NCBI GenBank assembly: GCA_026413225.1
Contig: CM048554.1
Span: forward strand, 46,657,963 to 46,721,962
Length of the DNA stretch: 64,000 bases
DNA from: Otis tarda
Lineage: Eukaryota; Chordata; Aves; Otidiformes; Otididae
Direction: 5' to 3'
The notes beneath the pieces are model-generated. The model was given only the letters and a program-made list of their open reading frames with translations. It was not told the DNA's origin and did no database searches. Of the stretch, positions 61,401 to 64,000 are shown piece by piece. A program made the translations under genes and the position numbers. Position 1 is the stretch's first letter. Each line of letters starts with the position of its first letter.

Positions 61401-64000
61401 GCCTTTTAAAGCACCAGACCCATGCTGTGCTGTAGACACATTTACATTCTATTTATGCAAGTCATCCAATTAAAATTTACTCATAGAAAGCATATAATAC
61501 ACCAGAATGAATACATTATTTCCCTTATTAATCTGCTTTCTTTGCTTCTCAGCAGAAGTGACCAAGCTTTCCCTTTGCCCCAAATGGGAATTCATGTCAA
61601 GGCCCCCACCGCCCCTTGCAATAGGCAGCAAAAGTGAAGGAAAAATTTCCAGATCAAATTAGTAATTTATAGTTCTTAAATGGGAAAATGAAAACTTTCC
61701 CTTTATTTTTGCTTATATGATTACATTTAGAAATTGAAAAAAATATGGTCCAGTCCTACATAATGCCAATTCCCCCTCATGTCAAGAGAAAAATGTCACA
61801 GGATCGAACCACCTCTGTCACAGGATGGCCCATATCTTGGGGATAGCAAGTCATTCAGTAAAAGCATCATGAACTGCTTCAGGTTTTCCTTTTAAAGATA
61901 ATGAGCAAAATTTACCAGGCACTTGCCAAACAAAAACACATTAAAAATTACTTCCAAAAGCTTTCTGGCATCCACTTCTTATTAAGCCTGTGAACAGTAT
62001 TCATGCAGCAGCCATGAAGAGTTTCTTGTCAGACCAGAGTAATACACACAACTTTTGTAGGTCCTCAGTTCCAAGCGGTGCCCGATAGCACATCCCTGGT
62101 GCCCTTCTGTTCCCGAAGGATTAACGGAGCAGCTTCTTCAGAGCATTTCAGGTGTGCAGCCAGCATCAGGCTTTCCTGCTGCAGGCTGGTTTTCTTGCAG
62201 GTACTCATGAGCAATGCCAGTCTCAATTCTGGCATCTTCAGTAACAGCAGATTCTGTCAGTAACTCTGCAAAGGAAAGAGCTGTGCTTGCTGTTTTCTGG
62301 AATCATGTCGTGAATGAATTGGTGTGAATGATACCTCCTCTCGTGGTCCATGAAATTTTTGCCAAATTGTAGGTAGGGTTAATGGAGTAGGTAGAAGGGA
62401 AAATCATGGTATCATATTTGGAATTTTCCATGCTTCCACATGAAGACAGCAGATGGCAGCAAGAGAGACAGCGTACATCCAAACCTGGGGTTTGCCTTCG
62501 TCGCTTTGGTGGGTAGGCTTTGAATAATTTATTGGCTAATGTATCTTCTAATTGGTCATGAAAATATAAGAAAGTTGAAAATTACCTTTTCTTTTAGGCA
62601 TGTGACCTCAAGGTCTGTGATCTTTGTCCTGGAAATGTATTTCTTGGCTCCAGTCTCTCTGGCCTGGCACTGAATTATCTTTTGTCCTTTTATGTGGTTT
62701 ATAATTCTTGAGAAATCATGCTGAAGGCAAAGGTGAGTGCCCAGAGCCACTCAATCTTTTTATTTTTTAAAAATATATTGGTGAACAGAAACTTTTCTCC
62801 TTCTAAAACATGCTTCCCAGACAAAATCCTTCATGAGCCAGGGCCACAACTCCCAGGGTTTATTGCTGGATGCAGAGAATGTATTAGACTGGAGATAAGA
62901 TATGACAAAATTTCTGCCTAAGCATCATGTGATAAATAAATGGAGTCACAGTCAAAGGCAATGCTTTTCAAAAGAGAAAGAAAAACATCATTCAAAAACT
63001 ACTATTGCTGAAGTTGTGAGGTGGGCATTAAAGACAAAAGTTTCATTTAATATCCAGGTGCTCGTGAATTCATCCTTTAAACAGCAGCCAGTGGCCAGAG
63101 GAGGTAAGATTTCCACAGGTAGTTCAGGGCATTTACATTAGGTTCTGCAGCTCCATCTCTGCAGAGGTGTAATGTGTTTTAAGGAAATAAAGCTTGAACA
63201 GTAAGAAGGGCAAGTTTCCTTGAGGGCTTCATAGCTGAGGAAAGTAAGTGCATTGGAACATCACAGAGTCAAATTTAGTGAAAATGTCTCAACCATTCCT
63301 GTGATATTCTGAATACTGTCTTTTTTTTTGAGCAAGTTCCCCAATTCCATTGTTTTTGCGGACATTCTTATGTGATGTTTTTACTTACTCTTCCCATGTA
63401 TTATATGCTGGCTACTCAGATGTCTCAAGCTCTGTAGATTCCTTTACCACATCTCAGATGAGGCAACCCAGCCCTCTTCAGAGCCATATATTTCCAAATG
63501 TTTCTTCTCTTTACTCTGCTAATTCTTTCACCATGTTCTTTTCTACTGTGGGATATAAGAGGCTTTTTGGCTCAGATGGCCCTGCCGGGTTGACTGCCTG
63601 TTCCAGTCCCAGTTCACAACTGATAGTGATTTTCTGGAGGTTCTTTGTTTCAGAATTAAACAAGAACATTTCTTACGGTCACCGAGTGACTTCAAAGTTA
63701 CAGTACTTATCCTGTTCCTATGGAAGCCTTTTAAAGGTTTCCTGTGTTTTTCTGTATCTCTGCATGCTTTGGTTGAGGTATGCATGATAGTGAATGATGT
63801 TTTCTTTCTGAATAAAAGATGCACCAGACAGACTATATTGGCTATACATACTATTTTTGTCTGCCAAATCAAAGGATTTGGAGATGTTTCCAGCGTTTCT
63901 TCATATGGAAAGCCATTGTGAGCTGTTTTATATTTTGCTGTTCCAGCTGTTACAATTTATGGAGATCAAAATGTGGTTCAAATGTTCTTTCTACAAAGAG
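58427..64000. other. Upstream flank of EML4, no gene recognised
   Basis: AT-rich sequence with no recognisable exon. The longest frame (63350-63787, plus strand, 145 codons) is rich in Ser, Phe and Tyr and matches nothing I know. A segment at about 58660-58840 is very AT-rich with TTAATTAA-like words and could be a regulatory element. No repeats beyond the CR1 copy at 58.2 kb. Confidence 0.6.

Noticed and set aside
1-64000. CRISPR arrays, operons, integrative elements or prokaryotic defence genes
   Set aside because: No regularly spaced repeats, no long packed ORFs and clear vertebrate repeats. The window is eukaryotic intron and flank.

Overview
The window looks like nuclear DNA from a bird, probably a neoavian. 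It carries 3' ends of CR1 LINEs, whose 3' termini are the characteristic avian ATTCTATGATTCT-like octamers. It also has two solo-LTR-like blocks that match, from memory, LTR families common in bird genomes. Outside one CpG island the sequence is AT-rich, has no bacterial-type gene packing, and contains only short chance ORFs.

The one gene I can identify is EML4 (echinoderm microtubule-associated protein-like 4) on the minus strand. Its first coding exon lies inside a roughly 1.4 kb CpG island (about 52.67-54.06 kb). Reading down the minus strand from 53438, the sequence encodes MDGFAGSL plus one base of the next codon, followed by a consensus GTGAG splice donor at 53413. This is the known EML4 N-terminus and exon 1/2 phase (MDGFAGSL-D). 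I could not find exon 2 (the coiled-coil trimerization exon) anywhere to the left. Positions 1-53413 are therefore best read as more than 53 kb of EML4 intron 1, and 54.06-64.0 kb as the region upstream of EML4.

Layout: 1-53413 is intron 1, made of AT-rich unique sequence with many A/T homopolymers and A-rich/CA simple repeats. It holds CR1 fragments at 8.02-8.15, 25.77-26.68 and 42.24-42.35 kb, LTRs at 29.49-29.96 and 34.12-35.22 kb, an 85-bp tandem duplication at 16.95-17.12 kb, a 12-bp-stem hairpin at 45.22 kb and a small CpG-dense patch at 40.39-40.64 kb. The interval 52.67-54.06 kb is the EML4 promoter, 5' leader and exon 1, with an 8-unit CTG/CAG repeat and two upstream AUGs. The interval 54.06-64.0 kb is non-coding flank with one CR1 fragment at 58.19-58.43 kb.

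No novel multi-gene system is visible. The most interesting observations are the two linked uORFs upstream of EML4 (the stop of the first overlaps the start of the second, which in turn overlaps the EML4 start out of frame), the CAG repeat in the leader or proximal promoter, and a strand asymmetry of homopolymer runs across the whole intron that fits minus-strand transcription.
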